Source of the DNA: Candidatus Pullilachnospira intestinigallinarum
Lineage (GTDB): Bacteria > Bacillota > Clostridia > Lachnospirales > Lachnospiraceae
DNA length: 64,000 bases
Direction of reading: 5' to 3'
Assembly (NCBI GenBank): GCA_018711275.1
Contig: DVIN01000050.1
Span: 20,604 to 84,603, forward strand
Shown: positions 1-8,633 of the stretch, piece by piece
How positions within the stretch are numbered: position 1 is the first letter of the stretch
Layout of the letters: every line of letters starts with the position of its first letter
Position numbers and translations under genes: made by a program
Notes under the pieces: generated by a model
The model's input: only the letters and a program-made list of their open reading frames with translations
What the model was told of the DNA's origin: nothing
Databases searched by the model: none

Positions 1-537
1 GGCCTGGAGGCCACGGAAAAGCTGATCCGACTGGCGATTGTGACGGACAGGATGTGGAGAAATATAAAGGCGGACCTTGAGCAGCAGATCCGGATTGATG
101 TGCCGGGAACCGGAATCGCCTTCCTGGTTCCGCTCTCCAGTGTGGGAGGAAAGAATGTGCTGCAGTTTCTGACGGACGGACAGAGCTTTGAGAAAGAAGA
201 GGAAAGCGTTATGAAGAATACGGTATATGAGCTGATTGTTGTGATTTCCAACTATGGTCATATGGAAGAAATCATGGAAGCTGCCCGGGCAAAAGGGGCC
301 GGCGGAGGAACCGTCATTCACGCCAAGGGGACGGGACTGGAAAAGGCTGAGAAATTTCTGGGAGTTTCCATTGTGGATGAAAAGGAAATCGCTTTTATTG
401 TCGCCAAGACTGCGGACAAAAAAGGAATTATGCAGTCCATTATGGAACATGCCGGACTGGGGAGCGCCGCCCGGGCAGTGGTATTCTCCATGCCGGTGAC
501 CGATACGGCCGGACTTCGCCTGCAGGAAGTGCAGTGA
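1..537 (+). CDS. PII-like signalling protein, 5' end outside window
   Basis: The frame is open from base 1 and ends at TGA 535-537, so the true start lies upstream; the first in-window start (GTG 40) is probably internal. The 178 visible codons resemble two PII-type ferredoxin-like halves in tandem. The C-terminal half (from about NTVYELIVVISNYG) carries the GAGGGTVIHAKG and EIAFIVAK segments typical of PII-family regulators. The classical uridylylated T-loop tyrosine motif is not visible. It lies 41 bases before the NRAMP-related carrier and the 5-oxoprolinase genes, so it may sense a nitrogen or energy signal for that cluster; this is inference from position. Confidence 0.7.
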   Translation, partial: GLEATEKLIRLAIVTDRMWRNIKADLEQQIRIDVPGTGIAFLVPLSSVGGKNVLQFLTDGQSFEKEEESVMKNTVYELIVVISNYGHMEEIMEAARAKGAGGGTVIHAKGTGLEKAEKFLGVSIVDEKEIAFIVAKTADKKGIMQSIMEHAGLGSAARAVVFSMPVTDTAGLRLQEVQ

Positions 538-578
538 GAGAAGATAGAAATAAAATGACAGAAAGGAAGATATGAGAA

Positions 579-1787
579 ATGGAAAACAAGAAGAAAAAAA
601 GCGGAGGGGTGCTGCTGGGCGCGGCATTTCTGATGGCTACATCCGCCATCGGCCCCGGATTTCTGACACAGACGGCACAGTTTACCGGAACGCTGCATGG
701 AAGCTTCGGATTTGTGATCCTGGTGTCCATCATTCTGGCGGCTATTGTGCAGCTGAATGTGTGGAGAGTGCTCTGCGTCTCCGGTATGCGGGGACAGGAT
801 GTGGCCAACAAGGTACTTCCGGGCCTGGGTTATGTGGTGGCATTCCTGGTGGTGGCCGGCGGCCTGGTGTTTAATATTGGAAATGTGGGCGGCGGCGCGC
901 TGGGATTCAACACACTGCTGGGGATCCCGGATATGGCGGGCTACTTTCTGGCCGGCGGCGTGGCGATTGTGGTCTTTCTGCTGAAAAACGCCATGAAAGC
1001 CATGGACACGCTGACAAAGATTCTGGGCGGCATTATGATTGTGGTTATTTTTGTGGTAATCGTCATTGTGCGTCCGCCTCTGGGTACCGCGCTTCGGGAG
1101 ACCGTGATGCCGCAGGCGCCTATGGATGATATTTTTACGGCGATCCTGACGCTGCTGGGCGGCACCGTGGGAGGTTACATCACCTTTGCGGGAGCACACC
1201 GCCTCATTGACGCGGGAATTACCAGGAAAGATAATCTGGGAGAGATTACAAAAAGTTCCGTGATGGGGATCGGCATTGCCACCATCGTCCGGGTATTTCT
1301 GTTTCTGGCAGTGCTGGGCGTGGTGGCCAAAGGAGCCGTCACCCTGGATTCTTCCAATCCGGCGGCGGATGCCTTCCGGCTGGGAGCAGGAGAGATTGGA
1401 TACCGGTTCTTCGGTCTGGTGCTGCTGGCGGCGGCCATCACCTCCATTGTGGGATGCGCCTATACCTCTGTATCTTTCCTGAAAACCTTCCATCCCTTCA
1501 TTGAAAAGAATGAGAACTGGTTTATTGTGGGATTCATTGCGGTCTGCACGGTGATTATGGCGGTTATCGGTCAGCCGGCGGCGCTGCTGGTGCTGGCGGG
1601 CGCGCTGAACGGACTGATCCTTCCCATCACACTGGGCGTTTGTCTGATTGCCTCCCAGAAAAAATCCATCATGGGAACTGATTACAGGCATCCCATCTGG
1701 CTGCTGATTCTGGGAATTGTGGTGGTAATCGCCGCCGCTTACCTGGGAATCACATCGCTGTCCGGTCTGGGTCAGCTGTTTGCGTAA
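579..1787 (+). CDS. NRAMP-related membrane transporter (YcsG-like)
   Basis: This 402-residue protein has about eleven hydrophobic segments and the overall pattern of the NRAMP family, to which Bacillus YcsG, encoded beside kipI/kipA, belongs. The first transmembrane segment reads SAIGPGFLTQTA where metal-transporting NRAMPs have DPGN, and the metal-binding MPH of segment 6 is not seen. A substrate other than divalent metal is therefore plausible, such as 5-oxoproline or another small organic solute; this is inference. ATG 579 is chosen because GAAAGGA lies about 11 bases upstream; ATG 572 is in another frame. It is the first full gene of the pxp cluster and ends 15 bases before pxpB. Confidence 0.85.
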   Translation: MENKKKKSGGVLLGAAFLMATSAIGPGFLTQTAQFTGTLHGSFGFVILVSIILAAIVQLNVWRVLCVSGMRGQDVANKVLPGLGYVVAFLVVAGGLVFNIGNVGGGALGFNTLLGIPDMAGYFLAGGVAIVVFLLKNAMKAMDTLTKILGGIMIVVIFVVIVIVRPPLGTALRETVMPQAPMDDIFTAILTLLGGTVGGYITFAGAHRLIDAGITRKDNLGEITKSSVMGIGIATIVRVFLFLAVLGVVAKGAVTLDSSNPAADAFRLGAGEIGYRFFGLVLLAAAITSIVGCAYTSVSFLKTFHPFIEKNENWFIVGFIAVCTVIMAVIGQPAALLVLAGALNGLILPITLGVCLIASQKKSIMGTDYRHPIWLLILGIVVVIAAAYLGITSLSGLGQLFA

Positions 1788-1802
1788 AACGGGAGACGGA
1801 AT

Positions 1803-2525
1803 ATGGAGAAAACAAAGATCTATACAGCCGGGGACTCCTCGATTCTGATCGAGTTTGGCAAGGAAATTTCCCCGGAAATCAACAGCCGGATTACGGCGCT
1901 GGCGCATGTGTTGAAAGCGCAGCATATTGAGGGGGTGGTGGATCTGATCCCCGCCTTCTGCAGTCTGCTGATCAATTATGATCCGCGGGTGATCTCTTAT
2001 GGAAGACTGAAAAGAAGAATGGAAAAACTTCTGAAGCTGGATATGCATGAAAGGGAGGAAAACTCCCGGATTTTCGAAATCCCTGTCTGCTATGGCGGGG
2101 AGTTCGGTCCGGATCTGGAATATATTGCCGAACATGCGCAGCTTACGCCCCAGGAGGTGATTGACATTCACTGTTCCAGGGACTATCGTATCTATATGCT
2201 GGGATTTCTTCCGGGATTTTCCTACCTGGGCGGGCTGGACGAGCGGATCCATACCCCGAGACTTGCCAATCCCAGGATCCGGATCCCTGCGGGGAGCGTG
2301 GGAATCGGCGGATCCCAGACGGGAATTTATCCTCTGGATTCTCCGGGCGGCTGGCAGCTGCTGGGGATGACGCCGGTGAAAACCTATGATCCAAAGCGCA
2401 GTGTGCCGATCCTCTTTGAAGCGGGAGATTATATCCGTTTCCTGCCGGTGACCGAAGAAGCGTACAGGGAGATCAGCGAGCAGGTGAAGGCGGGGACGTA
2501 TACCTGCCGGGTTTGTCAGAGATAA
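1803..2525 (+). CDS. pxpB: 5-oxoprolinase subunit PxpB (KipI family)
   Basis: This 240-residue protein belongs to the KipI / allophanate-hydrolase-subunit-1-like family. The conserved core is visible: GFSYLGGLDERIHTPR, the RIPAGSVGIGGSQTGIYP stretch and SPGGWQLLGMTP. In characterised bacteria PxpB works with PxpC and PxpA in ATP-dependent cleavage of 5-oxoproline to glutamate; the Bacillus homologue KipI also inhibits the sporulation kinase KinA. Length is normal. It follows the NRAMP-related gene closely and precedes pxpC after an unusually long 145-base gap. A cytoplasmic location is expected, as no signal peptide is seen. Confidence 0.93.
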   Translation: MEKTKIYTAGDSSILIEFGKEISPEINSRITALAHVLKAQHIEGVVDLIPAFCSLLINYDPRVISYGRLKRRMEKLLKLDMHEREENSRIFEIPVCYGGEFGPDLEYIAEHAQLTPQEVIDIHCSRDYRIYMLGFLPGFSYLGGLDERIHTPRLANPRIRIPAGSVGIGGSQTGIYPLDSPGGWQLLGMTPVKTYDPKRSVPILFEAGDYIRFLPVTEEAYREISEQVKAGTYTCRVCQR

Positions 2526-2617
2526 CCCGCGAAGCCGGAATTTCAGAAGTTCCGGATGCGGATATTGCCTGCGCTGCAGAAATATATTGGAAATGTTTTT
2601 TAGGAAACGATGTAACT

Positions 2618-2641
2618 GTCAATTTACAAGTCGTAAGTGAC
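2618..2641 (+). other. Small inverted repeat in the pxpB-pxpC gap
   Basis: The 145-base interval 2526-2670 holds no gene. It contains the arms GTCA...TTAC and GTAA...TGAC around a short centre, an imperfect dyad that could be an RNA hairpin or an operator. No good promoter is visible. Weak evidence. Confidence 0.3.
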
Positions 2642-2670
2642 TGTACGATCAGGATATCAGGAGACATGAT

Positions 2671-3684
2671 ATGGGAATTCGAGTGTTGAAAGGCGGAATG
2701 CTCACCACCGTCCAGGATCTGGGCCGTACCGGTTACCAGAGCCAGGGATTTGGCGTGGCGGGGGTGATGGATGTGCGTTCCTTTAAGATCGCCAATCTTC
2801 TGTTGGACAATCCGGAAAATGAGGCGGTTTTGGAATTTACGCTGATGGGTCCCACCCTGCAGTTTACCTCAGAGACCATCATCGCGGTGACGGGAGGCGA
2901 TTTTCTGCCTCATGTGAATGGAAAGCCGGTTTCCATGTATACCGCCATTTATATGCACAAGGGCGATGTACTGGAATTTAAAGGCAGCCGTACCGGCAGC
3001 AGGGGCTACATCGCTTTCTCCAGCTATCTGGACATTCCGGTGGTGATGGGAAGCCGTTCCACCAATCTGAAATGTTCGCTGGGAGGCTTTAAGGGACGCC
3101 GCTTAAAGGACGGGGATTATATTGGTTTCCGGATCAAGCGGAGATATCTGCCTTACTTTTTGTCCAGAACGCTGGATCTGGACGAGTTTGATCAGGAGGA
3201 AGTGACGCTGCGGGTGGTGATGGGTCCCCAGGACCGGGCTTTCACCAAAGCAGGACGGGAGACCTTTCTCAATGAAGAGTATGTGGTGACCAGTGATTTT
3301 GACCGGATGGGATGCCGGCTGGAAGGACCGTTTATCGCGTATAAAGAGACTGCGGATATTATTTCGGATGGCATCGCTTTCGGTTCCGTGCAGGTTCCCA
3401 GCCACGGGAAACCTATTATTCTGCTGTCCGACCGGCAGACCACCGGCGGATATGCGAAAATTGCCACGGTAATTTCCGTGGATATCCCCAAACTGGTGCA
3501 GCGGAGAACGGATCATAAGATCCGCTTTGCCGCCGTCTCTGTGGAGGAGGCCCAGCAGCTGCTGCTGGACGAGATGAAAGAGATGGCTCAGTTCCGTCAC
3601 AGGATCCATCAGCCCTGCCGGGAGGTACTGGAATGCCGTCTGGTGGCAAAACGTCTGTCGAAACTGTTTGAACAGCAGGCATGA
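2671..3684 (+). CDS. pxpC: 5-oxoprolinase subunit PxpC (KipA family)
   Basis: This 337-residue protein belongs to the KipA / allophanate-hydrolase-subunit-2-like family. It shows the family opening GGMLTTVQDLGRTGYQ, then GVAGVMDVRSFKIAN, GPQDRAF, a DRMGCRL motif and QTTGGYAKIATV near the C-terminus. It is the partner of PxpB in 5-oxoproline cleavage; homologous modules are fused inside urea carboxylase. The start at ATG 2671 has AGGAGA 6-11 bases upstream. Length is typical. Products of both neighbours on either side are parts of the same pathway or of a biotin carboxylase. Confidence 0.93.
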   Translation: MGIRVLKGGMLTTVQDLGRTGYQSQGFGVAGVMDVRSFKIANLLLDNPENEAVLEFTLMGPTLQFTSETIIAVTGGDFLPHVNGKPVSMYTAIYMHKGDVLEFKGSRTGSRGYIAFSSYLDIPVVMGSRSTNLKCSLGGFKGRRLKDGDYIGFRIKRRYLPYFLSRTLDLDEFDQEEVTLRVVMGPQDRAFTKAGRETFLNEEYVVTSDFDRMGCRLEGPFIAYKETADIISDGIAFGSVQVPSHGKPIILLSDRQTTGGYAKIATVISVDIPKLVQRRTDHKIRFAAVSVEEAQQLLLDEMKEMAQFRHRIHQPCREVLECRLVAKRLSKLFEQQA

Positions 3685-3797
3685 GGACGGAAGCATCTTT
3701 CAAAGGAAAGGCAGAGAAAAAGAATGGTCGGAATACCGCGCCGGAAAGCGGCGGTTGTTCTGACAGCCGTATAATCAGACAGAAGGAGGCCAGGAAT

Positions 3798-4226
3798 ATG
3801 GATTTGGAAAAAATTGAGAAACTGGTGAATATCATAGAAAAATCCTCCATGCTGGAGTTCAGTATTCAGGAGGGAGATACAAAAATCAAAATGAGCAGAA
3901 GGGGAACGGCAGAAGCCCCCGCCCAGCCGATGGCAGTGAATGTTTCCACGGCTTCTTCCCCGACGGAAGAGGCGGAGGATGAAAGTTATATCACCTCCCC
4001 CATAGTGGGAACCTTTTACTCCGCGCCTGCGCCCGATGCTCCCGCCTTTGTGCGGGTGGGTGACACGGTGAAAGCCGGTCAGACCGTGTGCATCCTGGAG
4101 GCCATGAAACTGATGAATGAGATTGAGAGCGAGTTTGACTGTGAGATCGAAGCGGTGCTGGTGAGCAATGAGCAGAAAGTGGAATACGGCCAGCCGCTGT
4201 TCAAGGTGAAGAAGCTTCAGGCATAA
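3798..4226 (+). CDS. accB: Biotin carboxyl carrier protein (AccB type)
   Basis: This 142-residue protein has an AccB-like N-terminal helix, a short Ala/Pro-rich linker, and a biotinyl domain with the biotinylation site EAMKLMNEIE. The biotin carried on that lysine would be carboxylated by the biotin carboxylase encoded next. ATG 3798 is chosen because AAGGAGG lies 9 bases upstream and the product starts like known carriers; ATG 3681 in the same frame would add 39 unlikely residues and overlap pxpC. No carboxyltransferase gene is present in the cluster. It may serve fatty-acid synthesis, but its place between pxpC and pxpA suggests a dedicated role. Confidence 0.9.
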   Translation: MDLEKIEKLVNIIEKSSMLEFSIQEGDTKIKMSRRGTAEAPAQPMAVNVSTASSPTEEAEDESYITSPIVGTFYSAPAPDAPAFVRVGDTVKAGQTVCILEAMKLMNEIESEFDCEIEAVLVSNEQKVEYGQPLFKVKKLQA

Positions 4227-4238
4227 GGAGGAATGCGG

Positions 4239-5585
4239 ATGTTTCAGAAAATATTGATTGCAAACCGTGGAGAGATCGCGGTGCGTATCATCCGTGCCTG
4301 CCGGAATATGGGAATCCGCAGCGTTGCCATCTATTCCAAAGAGGACAAAGACAGCCTGCATGTACAGCTGGCGGACCAGAGAATCTGTATCGGGGAAGGT
4401 CCGGCCAGAAACAGCTATCTGAATATGGAGCGGATCGTGACGGCAGCTCTGAATATGGGAGCGGACGCAGTGCATCCCGGATACGGTTTTCTGTCGGAAA
4501 ACGCGGAGTTTGTCCGTCTCTGTGAGAAAAACGGTCTGACCTTCATCGGACCCTCCGCCGATGTGATCGACAGCATGGGAAACAAATCCCATGCCAGAAA
4601 AACCATGATGGAGGCGGGGGTACCGGTGGTTCCCGGCACAAAGGAGCCGGTATATGATTCGGAAACCGGGGAAAAGCTGGCAAAGAAAATCGGGTATCCG
4701 GTGATGATCAAGGCGTCCTCCGGCGGCGGAGGAAAAGGCATGCGGGTGGCCCGTTCCGCCGATGAATTCGAGTTTCAATTTAACATGGCACAGCGGGAAT
4801 CCGCCAACGCCTTCGGGGATGACACCATGTACATCGAACGGTTTGTGGAAAATCCCCGCCATGTGGAGATTCAGGTGATCGCGGATAATCAGGGCCATGT
4901 GGTGGCGCTGGGAGAGAGGGACTGCTCCGTTCAGAGAAATCATCAGAAGCTGATTGAAGAGTCCCCCTCCCCGGCCATCAGTGAGAAAACCAGAAAGGCC
5001 ATGAACCGGGATGCGGTACTGGCGGCAAAGGCCGTACATTATACCAACGCGGGTACGGTGGAATTTATCCTGGCTCCTGACGGCACTTACTATTTTATGG
5101 AGATGAATACCCGGATTCAGGTGGAGCATGGGGTGACGGAGATGGTCACCGGAACAGATCTGATCATTGAACAGATCCGTATTGCCATGGGCGAGCCGCT
5201 GAGTTTTACTCAGAAGGATATCCAGCTGCGGGGGCATGCCATCGAGTGCCGCATCAACGCGGAGATTCCGGAGAAGAATTTTATGCCCAGTCCCGGCCTG
5301 GTAAAACATCTGCATCTGCCGGCGGGCAACGGTGTGCGGGTGGATACGGCGCTGTATACCGGCTACCGGATTCCGTCGGAATACGACTCCATGATTGCCA
5401 AGGTGATCGTTCAGGCCCCCGACCGGGAGGCGGCCCTTCAGAAGATGCGGTCTGCGCTGGATGAGATGGTGGTGCTGGGCGTGGAGACCAATCTGGATTT
5501 TCAGTATCAGATTCTCCGGAATCCGGAGTTCTGTCAGGGAAAGGCGGACACGGGATTTATTGAGCGGATGCTGAATCTGGATTAG
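4239..5585 (+). CDS. accC: Biotin carboxylase (AccC type)
   Basis: This 448-residue ATP-grasp enzyme carboxylates biotin on the carrier protein using ATP and bicarbonate. Visible marks are the opening KILIANRGEIAVRI, HPGYGFLSEN, the glycine-rich ATP loop KASSGGGGKGMR, and EMNTRIQVEHGVTE at the active site. ATG 4239 is preferred to ATG 4233 because AAGGAGG (4225-4231) then has a 7-base spacing. Length matches stand-alone AccC. It lies between the carrier protein and pxpA, an arrangement resembling a split urea-carboxylase layout. Confidence 0.95.
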   Translation: MFQKILIANRGEIAVRIIRACRNMGIRSVAIYSKEDKDSLHVQLADQRICIGEGPARNSYLNMERIVTAALNMGADAVHPGYGFLSENAEFVRLCEKNGLTFIGPSADVIDSMGNKSHARKTMMEAGVPVVPGTKEPVYDSETGEKLAKKIGYPVMIKASSGGGGKGMRVARSADEFEFQFNMAQRESANAFGDDTMYIERFVENPRHVEIQVIADNQGHVVALGERDCSVQRNHQKLIEESPSPAISEKTRKAMNRDAVLAAKAVHYTNAGTVEFILAPDGTYYFMEMNTRIQVEHGVTEMVTGTDLIIEQIRIAMGEPLSFTQKDIQLRGHAIECRINAEIPEKNFMPSPGLVKHLHLPAGNGVRVDTALYTGYRIPSEYDSMIAKVIVQAPDREAALQKMRSALDEMVVLGVETNLDFQYQILRNPEFCQGKADTGFIERMLNLD

Positions 5586-5641
5586 AGGTTCCTGCGGGGA
5601 TACCTCTATGGCCATCCGGCCAATACGAAGGAAAGGGGAAA

Positions 5642-6418
5642 ATGATGATGTATCAGGTGGATTTGAACAGTGATCTGGGTGAGAGCTTCGGACGTTATAC
5701 ATTGGGGATGGATGACAGGATTATTCCGTTGATTTCTTCGGCAAATGTGGCCTGCGGGTACCACGCTTCCGATCCGGTGGTGATGGAGAAAACCATCCGG
5801 GAGGCGTGCGCGGCGGGGATCCGGCTGGGGGCCCATCCGGGATATCCGGATCTGATGGGATTTGGAAGAAGAAATATGAATCTGACCCCGGAGGAGGCCA
5901 GAGCGTATACGCTGTATCAGATCAGCGCCCTGGGTGGCATGTGCCGGGCGCAGGGGATGCAGCTGCAGCATGTGAAACCCCATGGAGCCATGTACAATAT
6001 GGCGGCCAGGGACTATGAGCTGTCTCTGGCCATCTGCCAGGCCGTGCGGGATTACGATCCCGGGCTGATTGTGATGGCCCAGTGGGGCAGCGAAACCATC
6101 CGGGCGGCCAAGGACTGCGGCCTGACGGTGGCTTACGAGGTGTTTGCCGACCGGGGCTACGAGGAGGATGGCAGTCTGGTGAACCGGAAAAAGGAAGGCG
6201 CTTTTATCCGGGACGAGGAGGAAGCCATCGGCCGGGTGATCCGGATGGTAAAGGAAGGAAAGGTGCGGGCGGTGACCGGGAAGGATATTGAGATCCGGGC
6301 GGATTCCGTCTGCGTACACGGCGACGGAGAAAAGGCCCTGCTGTTTGTGGAGAAGATCCGGGCAGCGCTGACGGCGGAAGGGATTGCCATACGGCCGCTG
6401 TGTGAGATTTGTGGATAA
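5642..6418 (+). CDS. pxpA: 5-oxoprolinase subunit PxpA (LamB/YcsF family)
   Basis: This 258-residue protein of the LamB/YcsF family begins VDLNSDLGESFG, followed by SSANVACGYHASDP, GAHPGYPDL and QHVKPHGAMYN, all family signatures. PxpA forms the 5-oxoprolinase with PxpB and PxpC; the product is glutamate. Three in-frame ATGs lie at 5642, 5645 and 5648; the first is used, with GGAAAGGGGA just upstream. It is the last gene of the cluster; no clear terminator follows. No signal sequence is present. Confidence 0.93.
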   Translation: MMMYQVDLNSDLGESFGRYTLGMDDRIIPLISSANVACGYHASDPVVMEKTIREACAAGIRLGAHPGYPDLMGFGRRNMNLTPEEARAYTLYQISALGGMCRAQGMQLQHVKPHGAMYNMAARDYELSLAICQAVRDYDPGLIVMAQWGSETIRAAKDCGLTVAYEVFADRGYEEDGSLVNRKKEGAFIRDEEEAIGRVIRMVKEGKVRAVTGKDIEIRADSVCVHGDGEKALLFVEKIRAALTAEGIAIRPLCEICG

Positions 6419-6577
6419 ACGCTGCTCAAATGCGTTCGGTTTTGGGGAGGAGCCTGGCCCATGAGAGGTAAGTCTATTTGGTCAATGAAATTGTGTTTTT
6501 AAAAATACAAATACCTGCTATTAGCATACAATAGTGTTACAATATGACCAGATAGAACACAGAAAGGGGATGTTTTC

Positions 6578-6847
6578 ATGGCATTAACCACCTTAACTGC
6601 AAGGGTAGACCAGAAAGACAAAGCCGATTTTGATGCTTTTTGCTCCAATGTGGGATTGAATACTTCCACCGCTATCAATCTTTTTGTGAAAGCAGTTTTA
6701 CGCGAGAAACGTATCCCGTTTGAAATCGCACAGTCCCCTGATCCTTTTTTCTCCGAGGCAAATATGGCCTATGTAAAAAAATCTGTCCGGGAATTGCGCG
6801 AAGGAAAAGGCACCGCACATGAACTGATTGAGGTGGAGGATGAGTGA
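6578..6847 (+). CDS. RelB/DinJ-family antitoxin
   Basis: This 89-residue protein has the RelB/DinJ pattern: an N-terminal ribbon-helix-helix DNA-binding part (TLTARVDQKDKADFDAFC, then STAINLFVKAVLRE) and an acidic C-terminal tail expected to wrap the toxin. Such antitoxins neutralise a RelE/YoeB ribonuclease and autorepress the operon. AAAGGGG lies about 8 bases upstream of ATG 6578. The gene is more A+T-rich than its neighbours, in keeping with transfer. Its stop overlaps the putative toxin start in the usual four-base style. Confidence 0.88.
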   Translation: MALTTLTARVDQKDKADFDAFCSNVGLNTSTAINLFVKAVLREKRIPFEIAQSPDPFFSEANMAYVKKSVRELREGKGTAHELIEVEDE

Positions 6848-7162
6848 AAAAAAATATGGTCTGACGATGCCTGGGAAGATTATCTTTATTGGCAGACCCA
6901 GGATAAGAAAACAATCAAACGTATTAACCAGCTCATAAAAGATATTGAACGCAACGGCTGCATGGAAGGAATCGGAAAAACGGAACCTCTCACTGGCGAC
7001 CTGCAAGGGGAGTACAGCCGCAGGATTAACGACAAAGACCGCCTGGTCTATCATATGGAGAACGGACGCATCTATATTGCACATTGCCGAGGTCACTACG
7101 GTGATAAACAGGTCTCTCACATCCCGTCCTGCCAGGGCGGGATATTTTTTGGTTGGAGGTAG
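6844..7162 (+). pseudogene. YoeB-family mRNA interferase toxin, reading frame broken at the start
   Basis: From about 6851 one frame encodes KIWSDDAWEDYLYW and continues through SRRINDKDRLVY to CRGHYGDK, an unmistakable YoeB homologue with the expected catalytic Glu, Arg and terminal His-Tyr. The expected start GTG 6844 is followed by eight A residues; seven would place GTG in frame with KIWSDD. As written, GTG runs into a stop after six codons and the toxin frame has no ATG/GTG/TTG before 6945. Upstream it continues directly into the antitoxin's TGA. The frame also runs 20 residues past the usual HY end, through a terminator hairpin. It may be decayed, a homopolymer sequencing error, or expressed by slippage. 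Confidence 0.8.
7123..7150 (+). terminator. Intrinsic terminator overlapping the toxin 3' end
   Basis: A GC-rich stem CCCGTCC/GGGCGGG (7123-7129 and 7135-7141, with one wobble pair) is followed by ATATTTTTT. It sits inside the extended YoeB frame, so the ancestral toxin stop probably lay before it. Confidence 0.7.
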
Positions 7163-7334
7163 CCGTCCGAACAGTATCAAAACACAGGATTTTCTTATGC
7201 AATCTGCCAGAAAAGACTGTTGTTCCAACTAAAAATGTGGTAAGGTAGTAGCAGGCAAAACGGAACAGCGTATTCTGCGGGATGTGCTGTTGTACTCCGG
7301 AAAATACTATAAAGGAAAACAGAGAGGTAACACG

Positions 7335-8633
7335 ATGGACAACGAAAAAAAACTGGAAAAACTGGTGGAAACGGTGGAGCAGATTGCCCGCAGCACGGCA
7401 GATCAGCTGAAGGGCAGTGAGAAACTGAAACGGATGTTTCAGAACTGCTTTGTCAGTACCGCAAAGACAACCACAAAATTTCTGGAAAATGACGAGGCAT
7501 ATATATTCACCGGTGATATCAGCGCCATGTGGCTGAGGGACTCCTCTGCGCAGGTGGTGCATTATCTGCCGTTTTTGAAAGATCACGAGATTCTCCGGGA
7601 TCTGGTGCGGGGGCTGATCCGCCGCCAGATGCGCTGCATCTGCATCGATCCTTACGCCAATGCCTTCAATGAAGGACCCAACGGCAACTGCTGGGAGAAG
7701 GATCTCACCGACAGCAATCCCTGGGACTGGGAGCGCAAGTACGAGATCGATTCTCTTTGCTATCCGGTATGGCTGCTGAAGCAGTACGAGACGGCGGTGC
7801 AGGATTCCACCATTTTTGATGAAAATGTGGAAAAGGCCCTGCGCCAGATTCTGAAGCTGTGGAAAACCGAGCAGAATCACGAGCGCGATTCCGCTTATAC
7901 CTTCCAGCGTCTCAACTGTCCGCCCACGGATACCCTGTGCAGGGAGGGAAAAGGCAGCGAGACGGTTTATACAGGTATGACCTGGTCCGGTTTCCGCCCC
8001 AGCGATGACGCCTGCCAGTACGGTTATCTGATTCCTTCCAATATGTTCGCGGCGGTGGTGCTGGACTATATGAAGGGATTTTTCGAAACCTATTACCACA
8101 ATCAGGAACTGGCCCATGAGGCAGAGCAGCTGAGGGGAGAGATTCTGGAGGGTATCCGCCGGTACGGCATTGTGAAGGACGAGGAATTCGGCGAGATGTA
8201 CGCTTACGAGACGGACGGTATGGGGCATTACAATCTGATGGACGACGCCAACGTTCCCAGTCTTCTGTCCCTGCCCTGGCTGGGATGGTGTGAGAAGGAA
8301 GATCCTCTGTATCAGAATACCAGAAAGTTCATTCTCAGCAAAAAGAATCCTTTCTATTTTGAGGGAAGTGCTGCCTGCGGTATCGGAAGCCCCCATACGC
8401 CGGAAAATTATATCTGGCACATCGGTCTGACGATGCAGGGACTCACCAGCAGGGATGAGGAGGAGAGAACCCGTCTGCTGGAGACGCTGCTGGCCACGGA
8501 CAATGACTGCGAAGTGATGCATGAGGGATTTGACAGCAGTGATCCGTCACAGTTCACCAGAGAATGGTTTGCCTGGGCCAATTCCCTGTTTGCCCTGTAT
8601 GTGCTGGATCTGAAGAAAGGCGGCGAGATTTGA
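7335..8633 (+). CDS. GH125 exo-alpha-1,6-mannosidase
   Basis: This 432-residue glycoside hydrolase family 125 protein should release terminal alpha-1,6-linked mannose with inversion. Family marks are [57 protein letters not shown] and the C-terminal [17 protein letters not shown] 7335 is chosen for AGAGAGG 8-14 bases upstream; GTG 7284 would add 17 residues unlike the family. No signal peptide is seen, so it acts in the cytoplasm on imported glycans. It overlaps the next gene by one base (TGATG), so the two are translationally coupled. It opens the mannoside locus. Confidence 0.92.
   Translation: MDNEKKLEKLVETVEQIARSTADQLKGSEKLKRMFQNCFVSTAKTTTKFLENDEAYIFTGDISAMWLRDSSAQVVHYLPFLKDHEILRDLVRGLIRRQMRCICIDPYANAFNEGPNGNCWEKDLTDSNPWDWERKYEIDSLCYPVWLLKQYETAVQDSTIFDENVEKALRQILKLWKTEQNHERDSAYTFQRLNCPPTDTLCREGKGSETVYTGMTWSGFRPSDDACQYGYLIPSNMFAAVVLDYMKGFFETYYHNQELAHEAEQLRGEILEGIRRYGIVKDEEFGEMYAYETDGMGHYNLMDDANVPSLLSLPWLGWCEKEDPLYQNTRKFILSKKNPFYFEGSAACGIGSPHTPENYIWHIGLTMQGLTSRDEEERTRLLETLLATDNDCEVMHEGFDSSDPSQFTREWFAWANSLFALYVLDLKKGGEI

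Noticed and set aside
318..2252. 644-codon reverse-strand open frame over the carrier and pxpB
   Set aside because: It is a shadow of well-recognised + strand genes; composition is rich in His, Gln and Arg and no family is seen.
3681..3797. N-terminal extension of the biotin carrier protein from ATG 3681
   Set aside because: The extra 39 residues are basic and unlike the family, and a strong ribosome site points to ATG 3798.
3609..5702. 697-codon reverse-strand open frame over pxpC, accB and accC
   Set aside because: It lies antisense to conserved genes with ribosome sites and family motifs; it arises from their codon bias.
6945..7232. 95-codon frame starting inside the toxin region in another frame
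   Set aside because: Not the YoeB frame; it exists only because the toxin start is broken and has no ribosome site.
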